Both the position numbers and the translations under genes were made by a program. From Christensenella sp. UBA4247 (lineage in GTDB: Bacteria > Bacillota > Clostridia > Christensenellales > CAG-1252), in assembly GCA_002395405.1 (NCBI GenBank), contig DGWX01000026.1:1-40458 (forward strand): a stretch of DNA of 40,458 bases, given 5' to 3'. How positions within the stretch are numbered: the first letter of the stretch is position 1; every line of letters starts with the position of its first letter. The notes beneath the pieces are model-generated. The model did no database searches. It worked only from the letters and a program-made list of their open reading frames with translations, and was not told the DNA's origin. Of this stretch, positions 7,975 through 15,330 are shown in pieces.

Positions 7975-9510
7975 CTATAATAAATAATCTCGCGGAAGAT
8001 CGCTCGTAATCAAAACAACGTCTCCCGCCGCCGTAACCCGAGGAAAAAGCGAAGTCGCTTCCTCCGTGTTTTCCACTCTGTAAAGATTTTCCGGCGGAAA
8101 GCCTCCGGACAAAATCCCGTTCTTGACGAAATCCCCGTAAGGACCGTTCGCAACGATCGCTACGTCGCATACTTCCGCGATTCGTTTCCCGAACGCAACG
8201 TTCAGTTTCTCTTCTTCTTTTCCGAGCTCGACCATGCCCGATGTATAAACGATTTTATGATTTCCCTTTATAAGCTGCAAGGTGGAAAGCGCGGAAAATG
8301 CGCCCACGGGATTTACGTTATAGCTGTCGTCTATGATCAAAAGACCGCCGCTTTTCAATAGTTCCGCGCGATGCGGAGCGGGTATCATTCCTTCGGCCGC
8401 GGCTATAATCGCCTCTTCTTTTACACCGAGATACAACGCCGCCGCGGCGGCAAGGGACAAGTTTACGGCAGAGGATAGTCCTACGAGCGGCGTATTCAGG
8501 CGTAATGTTTTTTCTCCGAAGAGGAAATCGAACTCGGTTCCTCTCTCCGATACGCAAACGTTTTTGATCAAGCAATCCGCGTTTTCAAATCCGACGGTGA
8601 TTTTTTTTCCTACGCGTTCATTCGACATTTTTCGAACCATAGGATCGCTTACGTTATACACCACGATACCCTCATTCGAAATCGCATTGGCGAGTTCATT
8701 CTTTTCCTTTACGATGTTTTCAAGGGATAAGAAGGTTTCGAGGTGTTGCGGCGCGATCCCCGTTATGATCCCCATCGTAGGGCGAACGATCTCGCATAAT
8801 TCTTTTATATCTCCCCGCCTTCGCGCCCCCATTTCCGCGATCACGATTTCTTCGTTTCCTTTTGCCGTCTCGACCATTCGCGCGATCCCGAGCGGCGTAT
8901 TGTAGTTTTCGGGCGCGGTAAGCGTTTCGAAAAAGGGTGAGAGAAAGCGATCGAGCGCCGTTTTAACGCTCGTTTTTCCGTAACTACCCGTGATCCCGAT
9001 CTTGATCGCGTCCATTTCCGACAGTTTTTCTTTCGCGCGCTTGACGTAGCGAGCGTTGTTTATCTTCTCAAATGGGGTCAGCGCCGCATTCGCCACGAGC
9101 GAGAAAAGAGGCGCGAGCGAGGGGGAAACGCTCCAAATCGGAAATCCGCCGAAAAACGCAAAAGGAAGTTCCGAAAGAAAAGCGACCGCCGTTTCTCCGA
9201 TCAAGAGTCGAACGAGACGATTTGTCACCGTCAATTTGACGTTCATTTTTTTAGAAACGAAAAAGACAAAAAGCGCGGTTAAAAGGAACAAGAAAAAGAA
9301 CGTCGCGTATAAAATAGCTCCCCGAAGCAAAAAGCCGCACGCGATCGAAGCGGGAGACAATAATACAAAATATCCGATCGAGAGCGCGATATATTTTTTC
9401 GATCTCTTCAAAAAAACGGCGCTCTTGTACCCGCTTCCTTGCAGCAGAGAACAAAACGGCAACGCGAAAAAATAAGAAACGCCGACGGATAGAATGAGAA
9501 GCAGGATCAT
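7975..9510 (-). CDS. murF: MurF-type UDP-MurNAc-tripeptide--D-Ala-D-Ala ligase with membrane N-terminus
   Basis: The C-terminal 345 residues form a Mur ligase. The P-loop GSYGKTS is at about residues 175-181, with EMGARRRGD and a DDSYNVNP motif typical of MurF near residue 392. It should add D-Ala-D-Ala to UDP-MurNAc-tripeptide, consistent with ddl next door. The first ~150 residues are unusual: instead of the soluble MurF uridine-binding domain there are hydrophobic segments around 1-22, 40-64, 66-86 and 103-145, suggesting a membrane-anchored enzyme. The ATG overlaps the hydrolase stop codon as ATGA. A broader Mur-ligase substrate cannot be excluded because the uridine-binding domain looks replaced. 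Confidence 0.86.
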   Translation of the reverse strand: MILLLILSVGVSYFFALPFCSLLQGSGYKSAVFLKRSKKYIALSIGYFVLLSPASIACGFLLRGAILYATFFFLFLLTALFVFFVSKKMNVKLTVTNRLVRLLIGETAVAFLSELPFAFFGGFPIWSVSPSLAPLFSLVANAALTPFEKINNARYVKRAKEKLSEMDAIKIGITGSYGKTSVKTALDRFLSPFFETLTAPENYNTPLGIARMVETAKGNEEIVIAEMGARRRGDIKELCEIVRPTMGIITGIAPQHLETFLSLENIVKEKNELANAISNEGIVVYNVSDPMVRKMSNERVGKKITVGFENADCLIKNVCVSERGTEFDFLFGEKTLRLNTPLVGLSSAVNLSLAAAAALYLGVKEEAIIAAAEGMIPAPHRAELLKSGGLLIIDDSYNVNPVGAFSALSTLQLIKGNHKIVYTSGMVELGKEEEKLNVAFGKRIAEVCDVAIVANGPYGDFVKNGILSGGFPPENLYRVENTEEATSLFPRVTAAGDVVLITSDLPRDYLL

Positions 9511-10199
9511 ATCGTTTTACAAAACGCGCGCACCACGCGAAAAGCGTATTCGGGTCTTTCCAAATAAGAAAAATGCCCGGCGCCTTTTATAACGACCGCT
9601 TCGCTGTTTTTCAATCTTCGGCGCAATTTTTTGCACATATAAAGCGGAGTGTCTTTATCTTCTCGCCCCCAAAACAAGAGAACAGGCTCTTTGATTTTGT
9701 CGCAATCGGGGAGGTTACTTTCGTTTACGACGCGGACGAAAGTTCCTTTCATTGCACCCGACAAACGATTATAGTCGGAAGAACCCGCCCCCCGCACGCG
9801 GAGCCCGAGAGCTTTTTTTACTTTATACAGCCAAACTTTCGAATAATATCTTATGCCGCGCCGAGGCGGAACTCCCGCGCTGTCGATCAAAACGAGAGCG
9901 GAAACAAGACTTGACTCTGCGGCAAGGCGAAGAGCCACTCTTCCGCCGAAGGAATGCCCGATCAATACGGCGGAGTCCATTTTCTCTTTTTCCATAATTT
10001 CGCGAACGCCTTGCGCGTAATCGCCGACGCCGAGCGGATAATCGGGATGGGGCGTTTTGCCAAACCCGAAAAGATCCACGAGCGTTACGGTAAAATCCGA
10101 AGAAAGCTTATCGGCAAGAGCGCGAAAAGACTCCGTGGAGCCGCCCCAGCCATGTAAAAAGATCAGGTGCTTGCCCTGCCCGTACGTAACGTAATTGAT
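9507..10199 (-). CDS. Alpha/beta hydrolase, probable ATC start
   Basis: This 230-residue alpha/beta-hydrolase-fold enzyme has an oxyanion-hole motif HGWGGS, a nucleophile elbow GHSFGG, an acid candidate in the GREDKDTP segment and a histidine in GAGHFSYLE. Substrate is unknown; it could be a lipase/esterase or lyase-type member. The first ATG/GTG start in frame (GTG 10079) would cut off the oxyanion motif, which is encoded upstream to about 10160. The frame is open to a stop at 10218-10220, and the only sensible start is ATC at 10197-10199, five bases after a perfect AAGGAGG that overlaps the rimI stop codon. The choice of ATC is inference; a base error for ATG is the alternative. Its stop overlaps the murF start. 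Confidence 0.8.
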   Translation of the reverse strand: MNYVTYGQGKHLIFLHGWGGSTESFRALADKLSSDFTVTLVDLFGFGKTPHPDYPLGVGDYAQGVREIMEKEKMDSAVLIGHSFGGRVALRLAAESSLVSALVLIDSAGVPPRRGIRYYSKVWLYKVKKALGLRVRGAGSSDYNRLSGAMKGTFVRVVNESNLPDCDKIKEPVLLFWGREDKDTPLYMCKKLRRRLKNSEAVVIKGAGHFSYLERPEYAFRVVRAFCKTI

Positions 10200-10209
10200 A
10201 GATGCCTCC

Positions 10210-10650
10210 TTAAAGCTCTAACCAATAAATGAGCGCGTTTTCCTTATCCATATAGTAATGCGGACGAACGCCTGCGAGCGAAAAACCCGCTTTTTCGTAA
10301 AGGCGAACGGCGGCGGTATTGCTCTCTCGGACTTCGAGCGTCGCGGCGCGACAGCCGAGGCGCGACATCTCGCTTTTTACGCTGTCCATCAGCGCGCGGC
10401 CGACTCCTTGCCTTCGGAAAGAAGGATCCACCGCTACATTTAATATATGCAGCTCATCTAAAATGTGTAAAAAACCGTAATATCCGATTATTTTTCCCGA
10501 TTCTTCGACAACGAAAAAATGTGAGATCGGCTCTCGCATCTCCGAGAGGATCATTTCTTTTGACCACGGGGTTTTGAAAGATAAAGATTCGAGAACGGCG
10601 ATATCGTCCGCGTCTTTTTCTGACGCCTCCCGAATAAAAAACTCGCTCAT
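10210..10650 (-). CDS. rimI: Ribosomal protein bS18 alanine N-acetyltransferase (GNAT)
   Basis: This 146-residue GNAT protein resembles RimI, which acetylates the N-terminal alanine of ribosomal protein S18. The acetyl-CoA loop RRQGVG lies near residues 82-87, and NTAAVRLYEKAGF and the final HYYMDKENALIYW segment match RimI. ATG 10650 is chosen because the family starts there and it overlaps the tsaB stop codon as ATGA; the longer reading lies inside tsaB. The tsaE-tsaB-rimI order is common in bacteria. The stop codon TAA forms part of the ribosome site of the next gene. Assignment as RimI rests on similarity and neighbours; the exact target is inferred. Confidence 0.9.
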   Translation of the reverse strand: MSEFFIREASEKDADDIAVLESLSFKTPWSKEMILSEMREPISHFFVVEESGKIIGYYGFLHILDELHILNVAVDPSFRRQGVGRALMDSVKSEMSRLGCRAATLEVRESNTAAVRLYEKAGFSLAGVRPHYYMDKENALIYWLEL

Positions 10651-11243
10651 TTCTTTTCCGCCAGCAGGCGTTCCGCCTGAGAAAGCTTCATATAATGCGG
10701 TTTCAGGGAATCCGTTAAATAAACGGGGGCGCAGGGAGAGGAAGAAAGTTCTTCGAGAGCGACCCGAGCGGCTATGATCGCGCCGCGAGGAAGATCCGAT
10801 TCCACGTCTTTTTGAAACACGGTTCCTTCGGGAAGAGAAGATATATCCGCGTTTACTTCTTTCATCGTTCCTTCGAAAGGAAAAGCGGCGTAAGCGGAGG
10901 AATGCCCCGCGTCGATCGCGTAACAAGGAGCGGAAGGTTTCGCCGCCCGCATAACGACGAAAGACGTCAATCGAAAACGAGGAATGGAGAGCGCGCTGCA
11001 AAAGGCATTCGCAAAACTTACGCCGATTCGTATCCCCGTAAACGTTCCGGGACCGACGACCGCCGCAACTCCGTCCAATTCTCTCTTCGAAAGAGATAGA
11101 GCCGAAAGCGCGTCGCGGACGGCGCGCGTTATGCCGGACGAGGTAGAGAGAGAAGGATCGAAATAGACAACGCTCTCTTTTTCTCCGTCGAACGCGGCGG
11201 CATATGCGTTTTTCAGGGACGTATCGATAATTAAACCTTTCAT
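10647..11243 (-). CDS. tsaB: tRNA t6A biosynthesis protein TsaB
   Basis: This 198-residue ASKHA-fold protein is TsaB, the partner of TsaD in making N6-threonylcarbamoyladenosine at position 37 of ANN-decoding tRNAs. Marks are the N-terminal IIDTS strand and the GPGTFTGIRIG motif near residues 64-74. TsaB has no catalytic role itself and acts as a dimer platform for TsaD and TsaE. GAGGAG within the end of tsaE serves as its ribosome site. tsaD, which is often adjacent, is not in this window. Confidence 0.95.
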   Translation of the reverse strand: MKGLIIDTSLKNAYAAAFDGEKESVVYFDPSLSTSSGITRAVRDALSALSLSKRELDGVAAVVGPGTFTGIRIGVSFANAFCSALSIPRFRLTSFVVMRAAKPSAPCYAIDAGHSSAYAAFPFEGTMKEVNADISSLPEGTVFQKDVESDLPRGAIIAARVALEELSSSPCAPVYLTDSLKPHYMKLSQAERLLAEKK

Positions 11244-11247
11244 TTCG

Positions 11248-11652
11248 TTACTCCTCGATCTCGATTACGCGGGAAGAATCGTCTGCGTATGAAATATTGA
11301 CAGTCCATACTCGTCCCGAAAAATCCGAGATGCAATTCCATTCGATCACGCAAACGCCGTCAGCCCTTTCCAAATAATCTTCCAGACCGAGCTCCGTCAA
11401 ATCGCCGGACACGCGATAAAGATCCATATGATACAGGTTTAGCTTCGTTCCTTCATATTCTTTAACAATGGTAAAAGTGGGCGAAGTTACGACGGAAGAA
11501 ACGCCGAGCGCCTTAGCGATCCCCTTGGTAAAAGTGGTTTTTCCCGCGCCGAGCTCTCCGGAAAGCAGAACGACGTCTCCCCCCCTAAGGCGAGAGGCGA
11601 AGGTTTCCGCGATCTTCAACGTTTCATCCGCACTGTGCGACAGCATTTTCAT
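11248..11652 (-). CDS. tsaE: tRNA t6A biosynthesis ATPase TsaE
   Basis: This 134-residue P-loop ATPase assists the TsaB-TsaD complex in t6A synthesis. Walker A is GELGAGKTT near residues 32-40, followed by TSPTFTIV and HMDLYR, all typical of TsaE. It opens the six-gene operon. ATG 11652 lacks a Shine-Dalgarno sequence and starts at the predicted transcription start of the promoter at 11659-11687; a second in-frame ATG is at 11646. Translation may therefore be leaderless. Length is slightly short but complete. Confidence 0.95.
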   Translation of the reverse strand: MKMLSHSADETLKIAETFASRLRGGDVVLLSGELGAGKTTFTKGIAKALGVSSVVTSPTFTIVKEYEGTKLNLYHMDLYRVSGDLTELGLEDYLERADGVCVIEWNCISDFSGRVWTVNISYADDSSRVIEIEE

Positions 11653-11658
11653 ACTTTG

Positions 11659-11687
11659 ATTATACTTTCTTTTTTCGCATTAAGCAA
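11659..11687 (-). promoter_or_regulatory. Sigma-A promoter of the tsaE operon (predicts leaderless mRNA)
   Basis: On the minus strand TTGCTT (11682-11687) and a perfect TATAAT (11659-11664) are 17 bases apart. The base seven positions after the -10 box is the A of the tsaE ATG, so the message should have little or no leader. It diverges from the ribU promoter. Confidence 0.7.
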
Positions 11688-11795
11688 TCGATTTATAATA
11701 AACCCCTTTTCCGCCCCGATTCGGTTTTTCCTTTGAAAAGAATTTCGCCATTCTTTTTTCTTCTCTTATCTCTTCATAACTTCTATGAAAAACAG

Positions 11796-11824
11796 TTGAC
11801 AGCGGCGAACCGACGCGTTAAAGT
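11796..11824 (+). promoter_or_regulatory. Sigma-A promoter of ribU
   Basis: TTGACA (11796-11801) and TAAAGT (11819-11824) are separated by 17 bases. Transcription would begin near 11831, just before the first paired bases of the FMN riboswitch. Confidence 0.65.
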
Positions 11825-11838
11825 AAAAATACAGAAAC

Positions 11839-11950
11839 GTTTTAGGGCGGGGCGAAATTCCCCACCGGTGGTATAGTCCACGAGCCTTCGAAAGAAGGTT
11901 GAGCGGGGGAAGTTCCCGCACCGACGGTCAAAGTCCGGATGAAGCAAAAC
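11839..11950 (+). ncRNA. FMN riboswitch (RFN element)
   Basis: This leader matches the conserved FMN aptamer: GGGGCGAAATTCCCC (P2), ACCGGTGGTATAGTCCAC with GAGCC (P3), the GCGGGGGAAGTTCCCGC hairpin (P5) and CCGACGGTCAAAGTCCGGATG (P6, given here by its ends). Closing stem P1 pairs GTTTT 11839-11843 with AAAAC 11946-11950. The aptamer senses FMN and, with the terminator at 11971-12003, should switch off ribU when FMN is plentiful. Apart from the two promoters, this riboswitch and its terminator, I see nothing else in the 366-base gap between tsaE and ribU. Confidence 0.96.
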
Positions 11951-11970
11951 TTTCTCTCATTTTCGATGGA

Positions 11971-12003
11971 AAAAGCCCTGAATTTCGTTTCGGGGCTTTT
12001 TTA
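11971..12003 (+). terminator. Riboswitch-controlled terminator before ribU
   Basis: A 12 bp stem with one G-U pair (11971-11982 with 11989-12000, six-base loop) runs into a T tract. It lies between the FMN aptamer and the ribU ribosome site, the position of an expression-platform terminator. Confidence 0.88.
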
Positions 12004-12018
12004 TTCGGAGGTGAAAAA

Positions 12019-12753
12019 ATGACGGCGAAAGAACTCTTGAATCAGGCAAAGAAAAAGGTTACGGCGGCGTATATAACCAAGATCGCCCTGCTTTCCGCGA
12101 TCGCGTTTATTCTATATATGTTCGCGAAGTTCAGCTTGCCTTTTATGTTTCCGTCCTTCCTTGATATGCAATTTTCCGAACTTCCCGCCCTGCTTGCTGG
12201 ATTTTCGCTCGGGCCGACTGCCGGCGCGATCGTCATAATCATAAAATGCTTATTGAAATTTCCCTTCAGCGGAACCGCGTTCGTGGGAGAGATCACCGAT
12301 ATGATCCTCGGGATCTTGTACGTTGTTCCCGCCTCCGTCATTTACGCGCGCAACAAAACCAAAAAAAATGCGGTTCTCGGAATGATCGCGGGAACGATCC
12401 TTGCAACCGCGGCGGCGATCGCGATCAATCGTTTCGTTTCCGTTCCGTTTTACGTGGAATTCTTTTTCAAGGGAAACTTCGACGTTATCGTTCAAATTTG
12501 CAAGCCGCTGTATAAAAATGTTACGCGCGCGAATTTTTACTTCTATTATTTACTTGTTGCGGTTTTGCCCTTCAACCTACTTCGTTTGGGGCTCGTCAGT
12601 TTCGTAACCTTCCTCGTTTATAAGAGTTTGTCCAAGCCGCTCCATTGGGAAGTTCGAAGAAAGGCGGCGCCAAGCTCCGAACCCGACCGAAAAAAAGAAG
12701 GCGGATCAAGCGCGGAAAGCGAAGGAAAATCAGAGGAAATCGATCGAGAATAA
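12019..12753 (+). CDS. ribU: Riboflavin ECF transporter S component
   Basis: This 244-residue membrane protein is the substrate-binding (S) subunit of an energy-coupling factor importer for riboflavin. About six hydrophobic segments fill residues 15-215, including the early FAKFSLPFMFPSFLDMQFSE region and a FLDMQ-type loop common in RibU. The C-terminal ~35 residues are polar and charged (Ser, Glu, Lys rich), longer than usual. The FMN riboswitch directly upstream supports the riboflavin assignment. GGAGGTG precedes ATG 12019; earlier in-frame starts lie inside the riboswitch. The shared energising module (EcfA, EcfT) must be encoded elsewhere. Confidence 0.94.
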   Translation: MTAKELLNQAKKKVTAAYITKIALLSAIAFILYMFAKFSLPFMFPSFLDMQFSELPALLAGFSLGPTAGAIVIIIKCLLKFPFSGTAFVGEITDMILGILYVVPASVIYARNKTKKNAVLGMIAGTILATAAAIAINRFVSVPFYVEFFFKGNFDVIVQICKPLYKNVTRANFYFYYLLVAVLPFNLLRLGLVSFVTFLVYKSLSKPLHWEVRRKAAPSSEPDRKKEGGSSAESEGKSEEIDRE

Positions 12754-12764
12754 GTTAGACACGA

Positions 12765-12796
12765 AAAAAGCGCAAGGGATCGCCCTTGCGCTTTTT
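12765..12796. terminator. Bidirectional terminator between ribU and nfnB
   Basis: A perfect 14 bp stem (12765-12778 with 12783-12796) with a four-base loop has A-run and T-run flanks, so it works for ribU on the plus strand and nfnB on the minus strand. Confidence 0.92.
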
Positions 12797-12810
12797 AACA
12801 TCGATCGAAA

Positions 12811-14220
12811 TTATTTCGAAAGATACTCGTCGATCGCTTTTGCCGCAACCTTACCCGCGCCCATTGCCGAGATAACCGTTGCCGCGCCCGTAACCGCGTC
12901 TCCGCCTGCATACACCGCAACGCGCGAAGTCAGCCCGCCTTCCGTAACGATGATACCGCCGTGGCTATTGACTTCGAGTCCTTCCGTCGTGTTTTTCAGC
13001 AAAGGATTGGGGGAAGTTCCGATCGCCATAATAACGACGTCGAGATCCATATCGAATTCCGATCCTTCGACGGGAACGGGGCGCCTTCTACCCTTTTGAT
13101 CGGGTTCTCCGAGCTCCATTTTAATACATTTCATTCCGATAACGGATCCGTTTCTCGGATCGCGCGGATCTTCTTGATTCTTATAGCCGAGGATCTCGAT
13201 CGGATTCGTCAGAAGCTTAAATTCGATCCCTTCTTCGATCGCGTGTTCCACTTCTTCCTTTCTGGCGGGAAGCTCGTCCATCGATCTACGATACACGATA
13301 TACACCTTTTCCGCGCCGAGACGAAGCGCCGTACGAGCCGCGTCCATCGCAACGTTTCCGCCGCCTACGACCGCAACTTTTCCTCCTTTCATAATCGGAG
13401 TATCGGGTTCGTCTTTATACGCTTTCATCAAATTGCTTCTCGTTAAGAATTCGTTTGCGGAATAAACGCCTTTCAAAGCCTCGCCCGGAATGTTCATAAA
13501 ATTCGGAAGTCCCGCGCCCGATCCGATAAAGATCGCTTCGAATCCCATTTGGAAAAGCTCGTCCACCGTCAGCGTCTTTCCGATTACGACGTTCGTCATA
13601 ATTTCCACGCCGAGCATTTTCAAAGTTTCCACTTCCTTTTGGACGATGGCTTTCGGAAGACGGAATTCCGGGATCCCGTATACGAGAACGCCGCCCGCAA
13701 GGTGAAGGGCTTCGAACACCGTTACGGCGTAGCCTTTTTTCGCGAGGTCACCGGCGCAGGTCAATCCCGAAGGACCCGATCCGATCACGGCGACTTTGTG
13801 TCCGTTCGACGAGGGGCGAACGGGCGCCTCTTTCGAATGCGCGTTATGATAATCGGCAACGAAGCGTTCGAGCCTTCCGATCCCGACGCTTTCTCCCTTG
13901 ATCCCCCTTACGCATTTGCTTTCGCATTGGGTTTCCTGCGGGCATACCCTACCGCAAACGGCGGGCAAGCTGGAAGTTTTGCTGATTACTTCGTAAGCGC
14001 CTTCGAAATCCATCTCGCGAACCTTGGCGATAAATTCGGGAATACGAATATTGACCGGGCAACCGGAAACGCAAGGCATCGTTTTGCAATTCAGGCAACG
14101 ATTGGCTTCGTCCACCGCGACGCTCTCTTCGTATCCGAGGGCAACTTCGCTGAAATTATGCGCGCGAACCTCGGGCGCTTGGGTAGGCATTTCGTTCTTT
14201 TTCGGATTCATATTCGGCAT
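12811..14220 (-). CDS. nfnB: NADH-dependent ferredoxin:NADP oxidoreductase, large subunit (NfnB / GltD-like)
   Basis: This 469-residue flavoprotein resembles the small subunit of glutamate synthase. N-terminal cysteines 42, 45, 50, 54 and 89, 93, 99, 103 should bind two [4Fe-4S] clusters; GSGPSG near residues 147-152 binds FAD and GGGNVA near residue 287 binds NADPH. Its partner, directly upstream with two bases between, is an NfnA-type protein. There is no glutamate synthase large subunit here, so I call the pair the electron-bifurcating transhydrogenase NfnAB, which couples NADH, reduced ferredoxin and NADPH in anaerobes. AAGGGGG precedes the ATG. Databases often label this protein glutamate synthase (gltA). 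Confidence 0.9.
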   Translation of the reverse strand: MPNMNPKKNEMPTQAPEVRAHNFSEVALGYEESVAVDEANRCLNCKTMPCVSGCPVNIRIPEFIAKVREMDFEGAYEVISKTSSLPAVCGRVCPQETQCESKCVRGIKGESVGIGRLERFVADYHNAHSKEAPVRPSSNGHKVAVIGSGPSGLTCAGDLAKKGYAVTVFEALHLAGGVLVYGIPEFRLPKAIVQKEVETLKMLGVEIMTNVVIGKTLTVDELFQMGFEAIFIGSGAGLPNFMNIPGEALKGVYSANEFLTRSNLMKAYKDEPDTPIMKGGKVAVVGGGNVAMDAARTALRLGAEKVYIVYRRSMDELPARKEEVEHAIEEGIEFKLLTNPIEILGYKNQEDPRDPRNGSVIGMKCIKMELGEPDQKGRRRPVPVEGSEFDMDLDVVIMAIGTSPNPLLKNTTEGLEVNSHGGIIVTEGGLTSRVAVYAGGDAVTGAATVISAMGAGKVAAKAIDEYLSK

Positions 14221-14222
14221 AA

Positions 14223-15071
14223 TTATACCCCCTTAAAGAGATTGCAGGCTTTCTCGTGCGCCTTACGTTCGAAATCGAAATACGTTCTGCCTCTTGCCAT
14301 CGCTTCGTCGAAATCGACTTCGTAACCGTTAAAGTCCGGTCCGTCCACGCAGGCAAATTTCGTAACGCGCTTGCCTTCTTGCAAAAGAGACAAACGGCAA
14401 CCGCCGCACATACCCGTTCCGTCTATCATAATGGGGTTCATCGAAACGGTAACGGGCGTTCCGAAGGGTTTCGCCGTCAATGTTACGAATTTCATCATAA
14501 TCAAGGGTCCGATCGTAATGATCATATCAAACGTTTCTCCCGCGTCCAACATTTCTTTTAAAGGCACGGTCACGTTTCCGTGGCGAGCGTAAGATCCGTC
14601 GTCCGTCATAACGACGAGGCGGTCGGAACAAGCCTTAAATTCATCTTCCAAGATCAAAAGGTCTTTGTTTCTGAACCCGATAATACTCGTAACTTCCGTT
14701 CCCTGCGCGTGGAGAGCCTCCGCAACGGGAAGCGCGATCGCGCAACCGACGCCTCCGCCCACAACGCAAACCTTCTTCAACCCTTGGATATGAGTCGGGG
14801 TTCCGAGCGGACCGACGAAATCCTGAATACACTCTCCCGCTTCTTTGTGGTTGAGTTTTTCCGTCGTGGCGCCCACGATCTGAAAGATGATCTTAACGGC
14901 GCCCGTTTCTTTATTGACGCCGGCGATCGTTAAGGGAATGCGCTCCCCTTCTTCGTCCACACGAAGAATGATAAACTGACCCGCTTTCGCCTTATTCGCT
15001 ACGAGCGGCGCTTCGATCTCCATATAGGTAACAGTTGGATTCAAACTTTTTTTCGCAAGAATTTTATACAT
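14223..15071 (-). CDS. nfnA: NADH-dependent ferredoxin:NADP oxidoreductase, small subunit (NfnA)
   Basis: This 282-residue protein belongs to the dihydroorotate dehydrogenase electron-transfer (PyrK-like) family. It has a FAD-binding N-terminal barrel with RIPLTIAG near residues 44-51, an NAD-binding VVGGGVGCA segment near 103-111, and a [2Fe-2S] site formed by C222, C225 and C241. D217 stands where the known NfnA structure uses an aspartate as fourth ligand. ATG 15071 follows GAGGTG by a normal distance; the longer reading crosses the promoter. A strong promoter (15091-15119) lies just upstream. The family holds the bifurcating-complex NAD(H) site; PyrK is the main alternative, but no pyrD is present and nfnB follows. 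Confidence 0.9.
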   Translation of the reverse strand: MYKILAKKSLNPTVTYMEIEAPLVANKAKAGQFIILRVDEEGERIPLTIAGVNKETGAVKIIFQIVGATTEKLNHKEAGECIQDFVGPLGTPTHIQGLKKVCVVGGGVGCAIALPVAEALHAQGTEVTSIIGFRNKDLLILEDEFKACSDRLVVMTDDGSYARHGNVTVPLKEMLDAGETFDMIITIGPLIMMKFVTLTAKPFGTPVTVSMNPIMIDGTGMCGGCRLSLLQEGKRVTKFACVDGPDFNGYEVDFDEAMARGRTYFDFERKAHEKACNLFKGV

Positions 15072-15090
15072 AAAACACCTCGTTAAAAAC

Positions 15091-15119
15091 ATTATACGGT
15101 CAGAGGGTCGGATAGTCAA
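15091..15119 (-). promoter_or_regulatory. Sigma-A promoter of nfnA-nfnB
   Basis: On the minus strand TTGACT (15114-15119) and a perfect TATAAT (15091-15096) are exactly 17 bases apart, with the nfnA ATG about 20 bases downstream of the -10 box. Confidence 0.82.
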
Positions 15120-15140
15120 GAATCGAGGCGACATTTTTTG

Positions 15141-15210
15141 ACTCTCCGAAAATAAAATCCAACAAAAAATTTGATAGCCGCATTCAAAAATGAGAGTTTT
15201 TTCGGAGGGT
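15141..15210. repeat. 12 bp inverted repeat upstream of the nfnA promoter
   Basis: Arms ACTCTCCGAAAA (15141-15152) and TTTTCGGAGGGT (15199-15210) are complementary over 12 bases with one G-T pair, around a 46-base AT-rich loop. It stands 22 bases upstream of the nfnA -35 box. Function unknown. Confidence 0.55.
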
Positions 15211-15256
15211 ATCGACAAAACCGATCGACCGCGTAAAAATCGATAAGGCGCCGATA

Positions 15257-15306
15257 GAAAAAAAAAGAAAAAGGCGGCAAGCGCCGCTCAGCGCATCATT
15301 GCCGCC
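15257..15306 (-). terminator. Terminator of the sufC-sufB unit
   Basis: A perfect 8 bp stem (15273-15280 with 15299-15306), with a GC-rich loop, is followed on the minus strand by a long T-rich tract (15257-15272). It lies 25 bases past the sufB-like stop. Confidence 0.85.
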
Positions 15307-15330
15307 GCATTTTTTATATTCCCCGTCCGA

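Noticed and set aside
12811..14220. Glutamate synthase small subunit as the function of the GltD-like gene.
   Set aside because: No large glutamate synthase subunit is nearby and the partner is an NfnA-type protein, so NfnB is the better call.
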